Shown in pieces: positions 17,509 through 26,719 of a stretch of DNA of 64,000 nucleotides (positions are counted from its first letter, which is position 1; each line of letters starts with the position of its first letter). The notes under the pieces were generated by a model. That model did not search any database and was not told where the DNA came from. It saw only the letters and a list, made by a program, of their open reading frames with translations. The translations under genes and the position numbers were made by a program. Source of the stretch: Ignavibacteriales bacterium (GTDB lineage Bacteria > Bacteroidota > Ignavibacteria > UBA10030 > SZUA-254); contig JACRFD010000074.1 in NCBI GenBank assembly GCA_016218025.1, positions 62,001 to 126,000 on the forward strand, in the 5' to 3' direction.

Positions 17509-18375
17509 TTACTGTTTGGATGGAAGCGGACCGGCTAAGCCGCGGTATTCAATAAGCTCAGCTTCTACTTTTCCTATTAAAATTTTTGCAGAAACAAGAA
17601 CAGGAATTTTTCTTTCGTCGTTGGAAAGCCATACGTGAAGTTTCCCTTCACTTTTGAATAACCCACCCTCACGTGCAAGCGGCTCAACAATTATACAGTT
17701 GAATTTACCTGCTTCGACGTCAATAGTTTGAAATCCTTTATACTTAACATCAAGTTCGTAGGTTGAGTCTTTGTAAAAATTTTGGAGGTGCAGTTTTTCT
17801 CCGGGACGGAAATGAGAGAAATCGAGTGTGCGGGTATAGTAAAAGGCAGACATTATATCCTGGACATACGCAGGGATATGATAGTTACCTTTGGATGTTT
17901 GAGCGATATGATTCACCTGATCAAAATCAGCCGTAAAATCACGCGAGAATCCTCCTTCTCGAATATGCTGCTCAAACCTCCACGGAAATAATCCTGCAGC
18001 ATCGATAATAGTGATGTATCTGTCTCTCACTTTATAAAAAGCATCGAAAAAAGGTTTGGAATTTAAATTGAATTCTACCAGCTTGCATAAACGGTTGTTA
18101 TATACAGTGTCTCTAACCGACAATATTGCTTCGCCAGCTGTAACAAAACCATAATTTACATCGAAACGGAAAAATTCTCCGTTACCGAACGCTTTGTTGG
18201 ATATTTGACGAACCGTATCTGCGAAAGAGATCTTTACAGTATCTTTTTTCACTTCGGCAATTTTATTTTTATTAACATTTGTCACCTGTGCGGTTAATTC
18301 TGATGCCGCTACAATGAAGTTTAACGTTAAAATCAAAATTAATTTTTTATTTATTAATCTTTTAAGTTCCAACAT
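17509..18375 (-). CDS. DUF3108 periplasmic protein
   Basis: 288 residues from the ATG at 18375; an ATG four codons earlier is possible, and both lie inside the end of the GT9 gene. The N-terminus is a signal peptide (KKLILILTLNFIVAASELTA). The body has the DUF3108 pattern: GEFFRFDVNYGFVTAGEA, a repeated beta structure, and FNCIIVEPLAREGGLFKSEG near the C-terminus, ending with WLSNDERKIPVLVSAKI. Function of the family is unknown; a beta-barrel or lipid-binding fold in the periplasm is usual. Its position after a heptosyltransferase-like gene suggests an envelope role. Confidence 0.8.
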   Translation of the reverse strand: MLELKRLINKKLILILTLNFIVAASELTAQVTNVNKNKIAEVKKDTVKISFADTVRQISNKAFGNGEFFRFDVNYGFVTAGEAILSVRDTVYNNRLCKLVEFNLNSKPFFDAFYKVRDRYITIIDAAGLFPWRFEQHIREGGFSRDFTADFDQVNHIAQTSKGNYHIPAYVQDIMSAFYYTRTLDFSHFRPGEKLHLQNFYKDSTYELDVKYKGFQTIDVEAGKFNCIIVEPLAREGGLFKSEGKLHVWLSNDERKIPVLVSAKILIGKVEAELIEYRGLAGPLPSKQ

Positions 18376-19453
18376 AATTATTCTCATAATTATTATGAAG
18401 CACTGATATTATCGATTCTAACACTTCTTCAACTTTTATAGAATCCATGCATTCGCATTTTTCGATTTTCTTTTTAAAACATAGATCGCAATCAGGTGGT
18501 TTATTGCGAGGCGTAAAAATTATCTTCTTTGTAGTATAGGGTCCCCAACGAGTAGCACTCAGATGAGAAATTTGCGGATAGAATCCGACAACGAAAGTTC
18601 CAACTGCTGCCGCTATGTGAATTGGACCGGTGGAATTAGAAACAAATAGCTCGGCACGCTGGGCAAATGCCCCATATTCTTCGAGAGTAAATTTATTACA
18701 CAAAGAAACGCATTGAGAGCCGACGATACTTTGAACATGTTTGACTAAATTTTCTTCTCCGGTTGCACCGGAAATAACAACTTTGATGTTTGAAATTTTC
18801 GCAAGATAATTTCCAAGCATCCCAAAATTATCTGCGCTCCAATCACGCGAAGACCCTTTGCTGCCCGGATGGAGTATGATTATCTTATCATTTTCTGATA
18901 TTCCGTTTTCTTTTAAAATCTTATCGACATTCTTTCGCACAGCCGGATGCACCGGCAAGTGCGGCCGAAATTCTTTATCATTGACATCCAAACCTATCCC
19001 GCGGAGCAGATGCAGATTATATTCCATTTCGTGATGGGTTCCATTTTTTCTGTGTTCATAAATTTTTCTATTAAAAAAAATAGAATACCACCTGTAACCC
19101 GTTCCCACACGATTTGGAATCCTGCTAAGCCAAGTAATAAATGCAAGTACTGGTCGAGGATGCGTATGAAATACAACGTCGAAGTTATTTTGCGAAATAC
19201 TTTTCAGCAAGCTTAATAACGGTTTTCTGATTCCATTAGAATCATAAAATAAAATGTTGTCGATATCGGGATGGGTTTTGACCAAATCAGATGTATATTC
19301 CTTAATCAACATAGTAATTTGGGAATCGGGGAAATGGGTTTTGATAAAGTGAACTAATGGAAGTGTAAGTACCAAATCGCCAATCCGGTCTGTGCGGATA
19401 ATTAAAAATTTCCGAAATCTGTCATTGAACCTGCTGGTTGATTTTTCGCTCAC
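18362..19453 (-). CDS. Glycosyltransferase family 9 (heptosyltransferase-like)
   Basis: 363 residues. KFLIIRTDRIGDLVLTLPLV is the GT9 N-terminus. The C-terminal nucleotide-sugar domain has IILHPGSKGSSRDWSADNF and AELFVSNSTGPIHIAAAVG. GT9 enzymes add ADP-heptose or related sugars to lipopolysaccharide core on the cytosolic face. A cysteine cluster near the end (CDLCFKKKIEKCEC) is seen in several GT9 proteins. The exact acceptor is unknown. Confidence 0.9.
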   Translation of the reverse strand: MSEKSTSRFNDRFRKFLIIRTDRIGDLVLTLPLVHFIKTHFPDSQITMLIKEYTSDLVKTHPDIDNILFYDSNGIRKPLLSLLKSISQNNFDVVFHTHPRPVLAFITWLSRIPNRVGTGYRWYSIFFNRKIYEHRKNGTHHEMEYNLHLLRGIGLDVNDKEFRPHLPVHPAVRKNVDKILKENGISENDKIIILHPGSKGSSRDWSADNFGMLGNYLAKISNIKVVISGATGEENLVKHVQSIVGSQCVSLCNKFTLEEYGAFAQRAELFVSNSTGPIHIAAAVGTFVVGFYPQISHLSATRWGPYTTKKIIFTPRNKPPDCDLCFKKKIEKCECMDSIKVEEVLESIISVLHNNYENNYVGT

Positions 19454-19507
19454 ACTTTAATATACGTTGAAAGTCAAGTTTTTGCAATCCAGGCTAACAA
19501 GTTTCAT

Positions 19508-19987
19508 CTAAACCAAATATGCTTTAGGTATAACGAGATCTGCCCGTTCAAAATCCCACATTACAGATACAATCCACCATCTCTGTTGTTCTCTTAGTAA
19601 CTGAATACCATAGATGCCGCGTTGCAACGGTTTGGGATCATCGGATTTAGCACGAAGTTCGAAAGTACTGAATATCTGAACAATCATACCGAAAGAAAGT
19701 GTTCTCCTGGCGATCTCCGTAAAGTGCTGTCCCTTTCGCTCCATTCCGTCCAATACGATGTGCTCTGTAATTTTTTTTGAATACAAATCAATATCAATCG
19801 GTTGGAGCGGAAACGCTTTATCTGATTTGGGTGGCACAAGTAATGCCTGCGGACGAAGCAGCGTTTTATATCTGTCAAAATCGGGTTGGCTGCCGGTTGC
19901 AAAGCTTAACGATTCATATATTGCTTTAATAACTCCGTCTAATGTTCCAACGTCGTTAATATCTGCATTTTTTTCTTTTTTTGCCAT
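19508..19987 (-). CDS. NTF2/SnoaL-like protein
   Basis: 159 residues from the ATG at 19987. The layout is an N-terminal helix (VIKAIYESLSFATGSQPDFD), then LRPQALLVPP, and a sheet ending QLLREQQRWWIVSVMWDFER. This is the cone-shaped NTF2-like pattern seen in DUF4440 and SnoaL families, which hold small ligands or act in assembly. No catalytic residues can be assigned. It stands alone between the GT9 gene and a gene-free stretch. Confidence 0.65.
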   Translation of the reverse strand: MAKKEKNADINDVGTLDGVIKAIYESLSFATGSQPDFDRYKTLLRPQALLVPPKSDKAFPLQPIDIDLYSKKITEHIVLDGMERKGQHFTEIARRTLSFGMIVQIFSTFELRAKSDDPKPLQRGIYGIQLLREQQRWWIVSVMWDFERADLVIPKAYLV

Positions 19988-20393
19988 TATTTTACACTCC
20001 ACCATGAAATAAATTTATACTAATTTTCATTTAATATACATCTCTTATTTATGACTTGCAAAGGTGTATTGATAATCGAAAGGGAAATAAAAAAGGGTAA
20101 CTCGCTGAGATACCCTTTAGGTGGATTAGAGGACTTAGTTGAAGTCACTATTAAAATATTACAAAATGATTTTGCTATCTTCAATAGCCGCGTACACACT
20201 TTACCTGATTATGTAAAAATAATTTGGGGATGTATTTCAAGCAGATTATGACAATTCTCACTTATCGATTGAGATTATAGGGAATATTTAATAAAATATA
20301 TTTGAAGCTTCAAAATTAGTGGAGATTCATTTCTGAATGACTAAGGGTGACTTCTCTCCCGGTCACCCTTATTATTTACTGCACGGTAAAATT
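19988..20393. other. Gene-free stretch upstream of the NTF2-like gene
   Basis: I see no convincing gene. A 66-codon plus-strand frame (20051-20251) has no ribosome binding site or family character. The AT-rich part next to 19987 probably holds the promoter of the NTF2-like gene. The hairpin at 20343-20370 closes the dnaG side. Confidence 0.5.
20343..20370. terminator. Hairpin after dnaG
   Basis: Perfect 9-base arms AAGGGTGAC / GTCACCCTT around a 10-base loop, starting 24 bases after the dnaG stop. No U-run follows on the minus strand. The arms share the GGGTGAC/GTCACCC ends of the REP-like palindromes near 2113 and 2728, so it may be a relic of that family. Confidence 0.5.
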
Positions 20394-22244
20394 TCAAGTA
20401 TCGAGATTTTTCAATTCTTGCGATAATTGTTTATGTTTTTCTAAAAACGGGATAATATCTTCAGATCGTCTTGAGGCATTTTGAAGCTGTCTTTGATTTT
20501 CTTCTATTGCTCTCTCTAATCCATTTCGTTTCATTCCGGTGATAGCATCTTCAGCTATTTTCAGAGGATTGCCCTGAGTTACATTAACTCCACGATCGGA
20601 CCATCCCTTGCTTAAGTTGTATGCATTGAAGAGCAATTCTGAGACCAGTTTGATTTCATCATTATTGTCAAGTTCATCCACAATATCTTTTGGATCGGTA
20701 GATTTTCCGGAATTCCACCTATCGATGATGGAACAATAAAGCTTACGGGCAAGCGTGTGCTGAAATTCGGATTGATCAATTTTATCTACAGCCATCCGAA
20801 CGATATCTACATTTCCTTCAAGCATGGCAATCAGCAGATCTCTTTCTGCCGGAGGAATTGAATCGGAAGATGATACCGAACCCGAACTGCTGTCAGGAAC
20901 AACTTGTTCTTCATCCTGGTTCTGAAAATGGAAAGATGTTTTTTTATACTGACCTGTTTGTTTTTCAAGCTCCCTGTATAATGTAGCTTCATATAATTTA
21001 TATTTCTCAGCTACGCTACGGATATAAAAATTTCTCTTTAATTCATCTTTCATTTTCGAAATTGTTCGTATGATTGAACGGACAATCTGAGCCTGCCCTT
21101 CGGGTGTTTTGAATTTTCCTTCTTTTTCAAATGTCTCGGCGATGAAATCGACAAACGATACTGCGTTATCTAATAAATTCTGAAATGCAGTTGAGCCATT
21201 TTTATTTATGTAAGAATCCGGATCTTCTCCGGCAGGCAGTGCAACCACTGAAACATCAAGATCGTTCTCAAGTATCAAATCAACACCCCGAAGAGCAGCA
21301 GCCGAACCGGCAGAATCGGCATCGTACATTACCATTATATTTTTGGTGTATCTGCTTATCAATTGGATCTGTTCAACTGTCAGGGCAGTACCGCTGGAGG
21401 CGACAACATTCCGGAATCCTGCCTGATAGACAGAGATTAAATCTGCATATCCCTCAACAAGAATCACAAAATCTTTCGATCTGATATCGTCTTTTGCTTG
21501 AAACAAACCGTAAAGTATTTTACTCTTGTTATAAATCAAGGTCTCTGGTGAATTAATATATTTACCGAGCGGGTCATCTTCTCTAACTTTCCTTGCTCCG
21601 AAACCAAGCACCCTTCCAGTTGATGAAAATATCGGGAACATCGCTCTTCCGCGGAAATAATCGTGATAAGAACCATCATCTTTCCGTCGGGCAAGACCGG
21701 CTTTCTCTAGTTTTGCAGCATCAATATTTTGTTCCGAAGAATGTTTTATGAGTGCATCCCAGCTATTCGGCGAATAACCTAACCCAAAGATACGAATCGT
21801 CTCATCGGTAAAACCCCGCCGCCCGAAGTAATCAAGAACAAACTTCCCTTCCCCTGTTTCAGTCATCGATTTATAATAAAACAAGCCGGCAATGCGGCAA
21901 ACGTTGTACAGATCCTCCTGTTCACTTGTTTTTATATCTTCACCGGATTGATAATCAGGAATAGTAATTCCTACTCGTTCCGCGAGCGAGCGTACCGCCT
22001 CAGGGAAAGATATTTTTTCATACTCCATTACAAATGTGATCGCATTCCCTCCGACCCCGCATCCAAAACAGTGGTACATCTGCCTTTCAGGAGAGACGCT
22101 GAAAGATGGTGTCTTTTCTTGATGAAATGGGCACGAACCAACGAAATTTTTTCCCCGTTTTTTTAACTGGATGAAAGATCCAATCAAATCAACAATATCA
22201 ACCGAATTTCTGATCTCTTCTATTTTTTCTGGTGGAATTCGCAT
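20394..22244 (-). CDS. dnaG: DNA primase
   Basis: 616 residues. The N-terminal CHC2 zinc finger shows as CPFHQEKTPSFSVSPERQ and YHCFGCGVGGNAI (about 40-66). The TOPRIM core has ILVEGYADLISVYQAG and IMVMYDADSAGSAAALRG. A C-terminal DnaB-binding region follows. It makes RNA primers for lagging-strand synthesis. Length is normal for the family. It is not next to rpoD or rpsU here. Confidence 0.97.
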   Translation of the reverse strand: MRIPPEKIEEIRNSVDIVDLIGSFIQLKKRGKNFVGSCPFHQEKTPSFSVSPERQMYHCFGCGVGGNAITFVMEYEKISFPEAVRSLAERVGITIPDYQSGEDIKTSEQEDLYNVCRIAGLFYYKSMTETGEGKFVLDYFGRRGFTDETIRIFGLGYSPNSWDALIKHSSEQNIDAAKLEKAGLARRKDDGSYHDYFRGRAMFPIFSSTGRVLGFGARKVREDDPLGKYINSPETLIYNKSKILYGLFQAKDDIRSKDFVILVEGYADLISVYQAGFRNVVASSGTALTVEQIQLISRYTKNIMVMYDADSAGSAAALRGVDLILENDLDVSVVALPAGEDPDSYINKNGSTAFQNLLDNAVSFVDFIAETFEKEGKFKTPEGQAQIVRSIIRTISKMKDELKRNFYIRSVAEKYKLYEATLYRELEKQTGQYKKTSFHFQNQDEEQVVPDSSSGSVSSSDSIPPAERDLLIAMLEGNVDIVRMAVDKIDQSEFQHTLARKLYCSIIDRWNSGKSTDPKDIVDELDNNDEIKLVSELLFNAYNLSKGWSDRGVNVTQGNPLKIAEDAITGMKRNGLERAIEENQRQLQNASRRSEDIIPFLEKHKQLSQELKNLDT

Positions 22245-22427
22245 TTATTCTGAAGGAAATATTATATTTGAATTAATTTACAGAAAATGAATTCAGGAAC
22301 AAAATACACTTAACACCTTCGACCGATTCAACAAGTTGCATCTATTATGAAAAAATTCTTATTATAAATTGATGGTATTCATGATCTCTCTATTCACATA
22401 TCGGAATAATCTCTTTTAACAACCGTT

Positions 22428-25421
22428 ATGGTAAGAACAATAAAAATTTTATATGCCAACAATAACCCAGACGATCATTCAATAATATTGAATAGCTTGA
22501 GTGAAGGAGAATATCGCTTTCAAATAACGACTGTTACCTCAGGAATTAAGTTTGAAAAGGAACTTTTATCTATAAAGTACAATATAATATTGTGCGACTA
22601 CAAACTATCCGGATATCAGGATTTTCAGACACTCGATTATATCAATTCAAAATTTCCGAATATTCCATTTATTGTATTAGCAAATAACGGATCTGAGGAT
22701 ATTGCGGTAGAAGCTTACAAAAGAGGCGCTTCAGGATATTTGACCAAAAAACCTGAGCATTTAAAAAGTTTTCCTTCCATAATTAAAAATATAATCAAAT
22801 TAGAAGAGAGAATAAGACAAAAAGAAGAATTGATATACACATTGCATGAATCGGAATCGAGATTCAGGAATATTTTTGATAATGCAACCTATGGAATGCT
22901 TCTTGCTAGCAGCGACACCAAGAAATTTCTATTATGCAATCCGTACATGTCCAAGTTAACCGGATATACGATGGAAGAAATTGTAACACTTTCGGTGAAG
23001 GATATTCATCCCGAAGAATCATTGAAAGAAATAATAGAAGATTTCGAGAAACAGTTACGTGAAGAAATCGCCACCGTACACAACATTCCGGTTAAGAGAA
23101 AAGACGGCACAATATTTTTCGCCGATATCAATTCATTCCCGATCAAATGGGAAGGAAATAAATGCCTCATGGGTGTCTTCACAGATATGACCGATCAAAA
23201 AGAAGCTGAGGACAAGCTTCGCGAAAACGAAGAGAAATATCGCCAATTGATAGATACTACCGGCACAGGCTATGTAATTCTTGATGTGCAAGGAGTGGTA
23301 AATGAAGCAAATGAAGAATACGTTAAGCTCACCGGGCACACGGAATTTAACGAGATTAGAAATAGAAGCGTTGTTGAGTGGACTTCAGAAACTGAAAAAG
23401 AAAAAAACAAAAATGCCATTGATGAATGTATTAAAAAAGGATTCATAAGAAATCTTGAACTTGATTACGTAAACCGAAACGGAAAGATTACAACCGTTGA
23501 AATCAATGCTACCGTGATAATCAAAGGGGGTAAAAAACATATTCTGTCTCTCTGCCGGGATATCACCGAGCGTAAACAAACAGAAAAGGCGTTGCGGGAG
23601 AACAAGAAACAGCTTAGTGCTTTGTTAAATGCCTCAACCCAGCCAATCATGCTGCTCGATATGGAAGGTACGGTTTTAGCAGCAAATACCGCTATGGCTC
23701 AACGGTTAAACGTCTCGGTGAATAATTTTATCGGTAGCAACGCCTTTCAATATCTACCGGATGAAATGGCTTCATCGCGAATGGAAAAAATTCATCAGGT
23801 TAAACAATCGGGTAAGGCTATCCGGTTCGAGGATCAGCGCAAAGGCAGAATTTTCGATAATAATATTTACCCAATTATCGATGACCACGGAAAAGCATCA
23901 TCTGTTGCAATATTTTCTAACGACATTACGGAAAATAAAAAAGCGGTTGAACTGCAATATCAAAGCTTAGCACAACTTCGTCAAATTATTGATTTGGTTC
24001 CTCATCTTATTTATGCTAAAAATCGGCTGGGAAAATTTATACTGGCAAACGCCGCAACGGCAGAGGTTTATGGTACTTCGGTTACCGAATTAATTGGAAA
24101 AACAGATGCAGATTTTAATAAAAATCAGTATCAGGTAAAGAAATTCTTAAAAGACGATAAAATTGTATTGGATAGTGGCGAACTTTTGGAAATACCTGAA
24201 GAAAAAATCACAGATTCCAAAGGCAAGTTACATTATTTGAACACCATAAAGATGCCATTGCATTTACCAAATACATCTGAGGAGGCAATTTTAGGAGTAT
24301 CAACCGATATCACCGAGCGGAAATTAGCAGAAGAATATCTTCAACAATCGGAAAAAAGGTATCGTCTCCTGCACGAGAGTATCACAGACGCATTTGTAGA
24401 AGTAAATATGGATGGCAAAATATCGAAATTCAATAATACTTATATCAACATGCTTGGATATTCAGCAGAAGAAATTGTTAACCTCACATACATCGATTTA
24501 ACTCCCGAGAAATGGCACAACTTTGAATCGCAAATTGTGAATGAGCAGATAATTCCCAGAGGATATTCAGATGTTTATGAGAAAGAATATCGCAGAAAAG
24601 ACGGGACCGTTTTTCCGATTGAGTTAAAAACATTTTTAGTAAAAGATGACAATGGTAATCCTTTATCGATGTGGGCTTTAATCCGCGATATCACCGAACG
24701 CAAACATGCAGAGGAACAGCTTGGCAAATCACTAATTCAAATGAGGCAATTGTCTGCCCGATTACAATCGATCCGCGAGGAAGAAAGTACAAGAATAGCC
24801 CGCGAAATACACGACGAACTGGGTCAAACCCTCACAGGGATTAAGATGGATATAGCATTCTTAGAAGAATGTTTATTGGAAAAGTTGGACTTAAAAGATA
24901 ACCCAGTATTGGAAGATAAAATTAATTCGATATCAGACCTGGCAGATTCAGCAGTTCAAACAATTCGAAAAATTACTACAGAACTGCGTCCGGTTATATT
25001 GGACAGCATGGGACTTTCTGCGGCAATCGAATGGCAAGCCGAAGAATTTCAGCATCACACAGGCATCATTTGCCGTTTTAATCCAATTGGCGAAAGTTTA
25101 AATCTTGATAAAGATATATCGACCGCAATTTTCAGAATAATTCAGGAATCTCTAACTAACATATCCCGGCATGCAAAAGCTACAGATGTCCAGATACATG
25201 TAACGAAGAATAAAAATCATGTTATTTTCGAAATAAAAGATAACGGGATAGGAATAGACGAAAAGTATCTGCATAAATTAGATTCGTTTGGAATTCTGGG
25301 AATGAAGGAGCGCGCAATGGTTGCAGGTGGCGAATTTCACATTACAACAGCTCCGGGCAAAGGAACCACCATCCGTGTTTCCATTCCAACAAATTTATCA
25401 TCAGACAGGAGTAATAAATGA
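22428..25421 (+). CDS. Hybrid multi-PAS sensor histidine kinase (NarL-partner type)
   Basis: 997 residues, no membrane segments. Order: receiver-like domain (1-120) with the Asp in ILCDYKLSG but Asn residues in the usual acidic pocket (YANNNPDDH). Five PAS domains follow, starting near 142, 265, 390, 510 and 640, several with linkers of the type DITERK. Then comes a HisKA_3 helix with the phospho-accepting His at about 795 (AREIHDELGQTL), and a HATPase at about 895-985 (DNGIGIDEKYL, GILGMKERA). It is a cytosolic kinase that senses small molecules, redox or light through PAS folds and phosphorylates the regulator whose gene overlaps by 4 bases. Ligands cannot be assigned. Confidence 0.9.
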   Translation: MVRTIKILYANNNPDDHSIILNSLSEGEYRFQITTVTSGIKFEKELLSIKYNIILCDYKLSGYQDFQTLDYINSKFPNIPFIVLANNGSEDIAVEAYKRGASGYLTKKPEHLKSFPSIIKNIIKLEERIRQKEELIYTLHESESRFRNIFDNATYGMLLASSDTKKFLLCNPYMSKLTGYTMEEIVTLSVKDIHPEESLKEIIEDFEKQLREEIATVHNIPVKRKDGTIFFADINSFPIKWEGNKCLMGVFTDMTDQKEAEDKLRENEEKYRQLIDTTGTGYVILDVQGVVNEANEEYVKLTGHTEFNEIRNRSVVEWTSETEKEKNKNAIDECIKKGFIRNLELDYVNRNGKITTVEINATVIIKGGKKHILSLCRDITERKQTEKALRENKKQLSALLNASTQPIMLLDMEGTVLAANTAMAQRLNVSVNNFIGSNAFQYLPDEMASSRMEKIHQVKQSGKAIRFEDQRKGRIFDNNIYPIIDDHGKASSVAIFSNDITENKKAVELQYQSLAQLRQIIDLVPHLIYAKNRLGKFILANAATAEVYGTSVTELIGKTDADFNKNQYQVKKFLKDDKIVLDSGELLEIPEEKITDSKGKLHYLNTIKMPLHLPNTSEEAILGVSTDITERKLAEEYLQQSEKRYRLLHESITDAFVEVNMDGKISKFNNTYINMLGYSAEEIVNLTYIDLTPEKWHNFESQIVNEQIIPRGYSDVYEKEYRRKDGTVFPIELKTFLVKDDNGNPLSMWALIRDITERKHAEEQLGKSLIQMRQLSARLQSIREEESTRIAREIHDELGQTLTGIKMDIAFLEECLLEKLDLKDNPVLEDKINSISDLADSAVQTIRKITTELRPVILDSMGLSAAIEWQAEEFQHHTGIICRFNPIGESLNLDKDISTAIFRIIQESLTNISRHAKATDVQIHVTKNKNHVIFEIKDNGIGIDEKYLHKLDSFGILGMKERAMVAGGEFHITTAPGKGTTIRVSIPTNLSSDRSNK

Positions 25422-26062
25422 TTAAGGTTCTTATTGCAGATGACCATCCGGTTGTAAGAGAAGGTTTAAAACAAATCATTAGCAAGGCAACGGACATGGA
25501 AGTTGGAGGAGAAGCGTTAAACGGACAAGAGGTGCTGGATATACTCGACAAACAGAAATGGGATGTTATTGTCCTCGATTTGAATATGCCGGGCAGGGAT
25601 GGAATTGAAGTGTTGAAAGAAATCCGCAGAGAATATGGGAAATTGCCCGTATTGATTTTAAGTATATATCCCGAAGAACAAATGGGGGTGCGGGTTTTAA
25701 AAGCCGGAGCGTCCGGATTTTTAAGCAAAGAAAGTGCTCCAAAAGAATTACTTAATGCTATCCGGAAAATTTATTCAGGCGGGAAATATGTAAGTCCCAC
25801 ACTTGCAGAAAGATTGGCAATAGCGGTCGAAGTTCAATACGAAACCGACCCCCATAAAAGTCTATCTAACCGTGAATATCAGGTGCTTTGTTTTATTGCA
25901 TCCGGTAAATCGATTAATGAAATTGCAGAACAATTATCTCTGAGCGATAAGACAATCAGAACATACCGCGACCGCTTACTTGAAAAAATGCATTTAAAGA
26001 ATGATGTTGAACTTACACATTATGCAATCAAGCATAAGTTAATCGAACCGTTGCGTGATTAA
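25418..26062 (+). CDS. NarL/LuxR-family response regulator
   Basis: 214 residues. The receiver has DDHPVVREGL at the acidic pocket and the phospho-Asp in VIVLDLNMPGRDG (about residue 54). The C-terminal GerE-type helix-turn-helix is LSNREYQVLCFIASG then INEIAEQLSLSDKTIRTYRD. The ATG overlaps the kinase stop (ATGA), making a two-component pair. A TGTAGG-N6-CCTACA palindrome lies 39 bases past the stop and is a candidate binding site for this protein. Confidence 0.94.
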   Translation: MIKVLIADDHPVVREGLKQIISKATDMEVGGEALNGQEVLDILDKQKWDVIVLDLNMPGRDGIEVLKEIRREYGKLPVLILSIYPEEQMGVRVLKAGASGFLSKESAPKELLNAIRKIYSGGKYVSPTLAERLAIAVEVQYETDPHKSLSNREYQVLCFIASGKSINEIAEQLSLSDKTIRTYRDRLLEKMHLKNDVELTHYAIKHKLIEPLRD

Positions 26063-26100
26063 TCCATAATCCAAATTCCATCCACCTCAATCTTTCACCT

Positions 26101-26118
26101 TGTAGGCGATTACCTACA
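26101..26118. promoter_or_regulatory. Candidate NarL-type regulator binding site
   Basis: TGTAGG-CGATTA-CCTACA is a perfect 6+6 palindrome with a 6-base spacer. It has the layout of the GacA/UvrY box (TGTAAG-N6-CTTACA) bound by NarL-family regulators. It lies between the NarL-type regulator gene and the start of the stand-alone receiver gene at 26216. Confidence 0.5.
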
Positions 26119-26215
26119 TTATTATCGCATTTATCCGACGCAGAAATCCGAATAAGTTATCTTGAATTAAGATGCATAATCTTATTATGTTGATTCAATC
26201 AATAAATTTGATAAT

Positions 26216-26620
26216 GTGGATAACGAAATAAGAAAAATGTCGGTGTTATTAGTTGATAATACATCGTTCATAAGAGATAGAATCAGATTGAGATTAAATA
26301 AATCATCTCATATCGGAAATATCTTCGAAGCGTCTGAAATATCATCTGCAATTGAATTATTCTTTATTCATCATCCTGATGTGGTTATAATAGATGCTCC
26401 ACATATCAACGATAAAGAAAATAACATAATTGAAATAATAAAGCATTCAGCGTTCAGAACAATTTTAATTGTACTTACCAATTTCCCGTCATTTACAATG
26501 ATTAAAAGATGCAAAGAGTTGGGTGCAGATTATGTTTTTGATAAATCGTCTGAGTTTGATAAAATTTGTGATGTACTTGATAAGGTTAGTTCTATCGATT
26601 CGGTTTTAGAACGTCCATAA
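26216..26620 (+). CDS. Degenerate stand-alone receiver-like protein
   Basis: 134 residues from a GTG at 26216; an internal ATG at 26237 is an alternative start. The fold pattern of a receiver is present: SVLLVDNTSFIRDRI, VVIIDAPHI, ILIVLTNFPS, and ADYVFDKSSE with the conserved Lys. The first acidic pair is reduced to Asp-Asn, and the phospho-site Asp is in VVIIDAPH. It has no output domain. It probably acts as a phosphate sink or by protein-protein contact in the pathway of the preceding kinase. The TGTAGG palindrome lies 98 bases upstream. Confidence 0.7.
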   Translation: MDNEIRKMSVLLVDNTSFIRDRIRLRLNKSSHIGNIFEASEISSAIELFFIHHPDVVIIDAPHINDKENNIIEIIKHSAFRTILIVLTNFPSFTMIKRCKELGADYVFDKSSEFDKICDVLDKVSSIDSVLERP

Positions 26621-26684
26621 CTATTAAATCTTTGTAGGCCCGGCACTCCCCATCGCTATCAAGTTACCCCCACTTGAAGCGAAG

Positions 26685-26711
26685 CCGGGCTTGCTTTTTA
26701 CACAAGCCCGG
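26685..26711. terminator. Bidirectional terminator hairpin
   Basis: CCGGGCTTG / CAAGCCCGG arms around a CTTTTTACA loop, between the convergent receiver gene and the KamA gene. A related GCCCGG arm also occurs upstream at about 26638, so an alternative pairing is possible. Confidence 0.6.
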
Positions 26712-26719
26712 TATAAATA

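Noticed and set aside
20051..20251. 66-codon plus-strand frame in the gap before dnaG
   Set aside because: No ribosome binding site and no recognisable sequence; probably chance.
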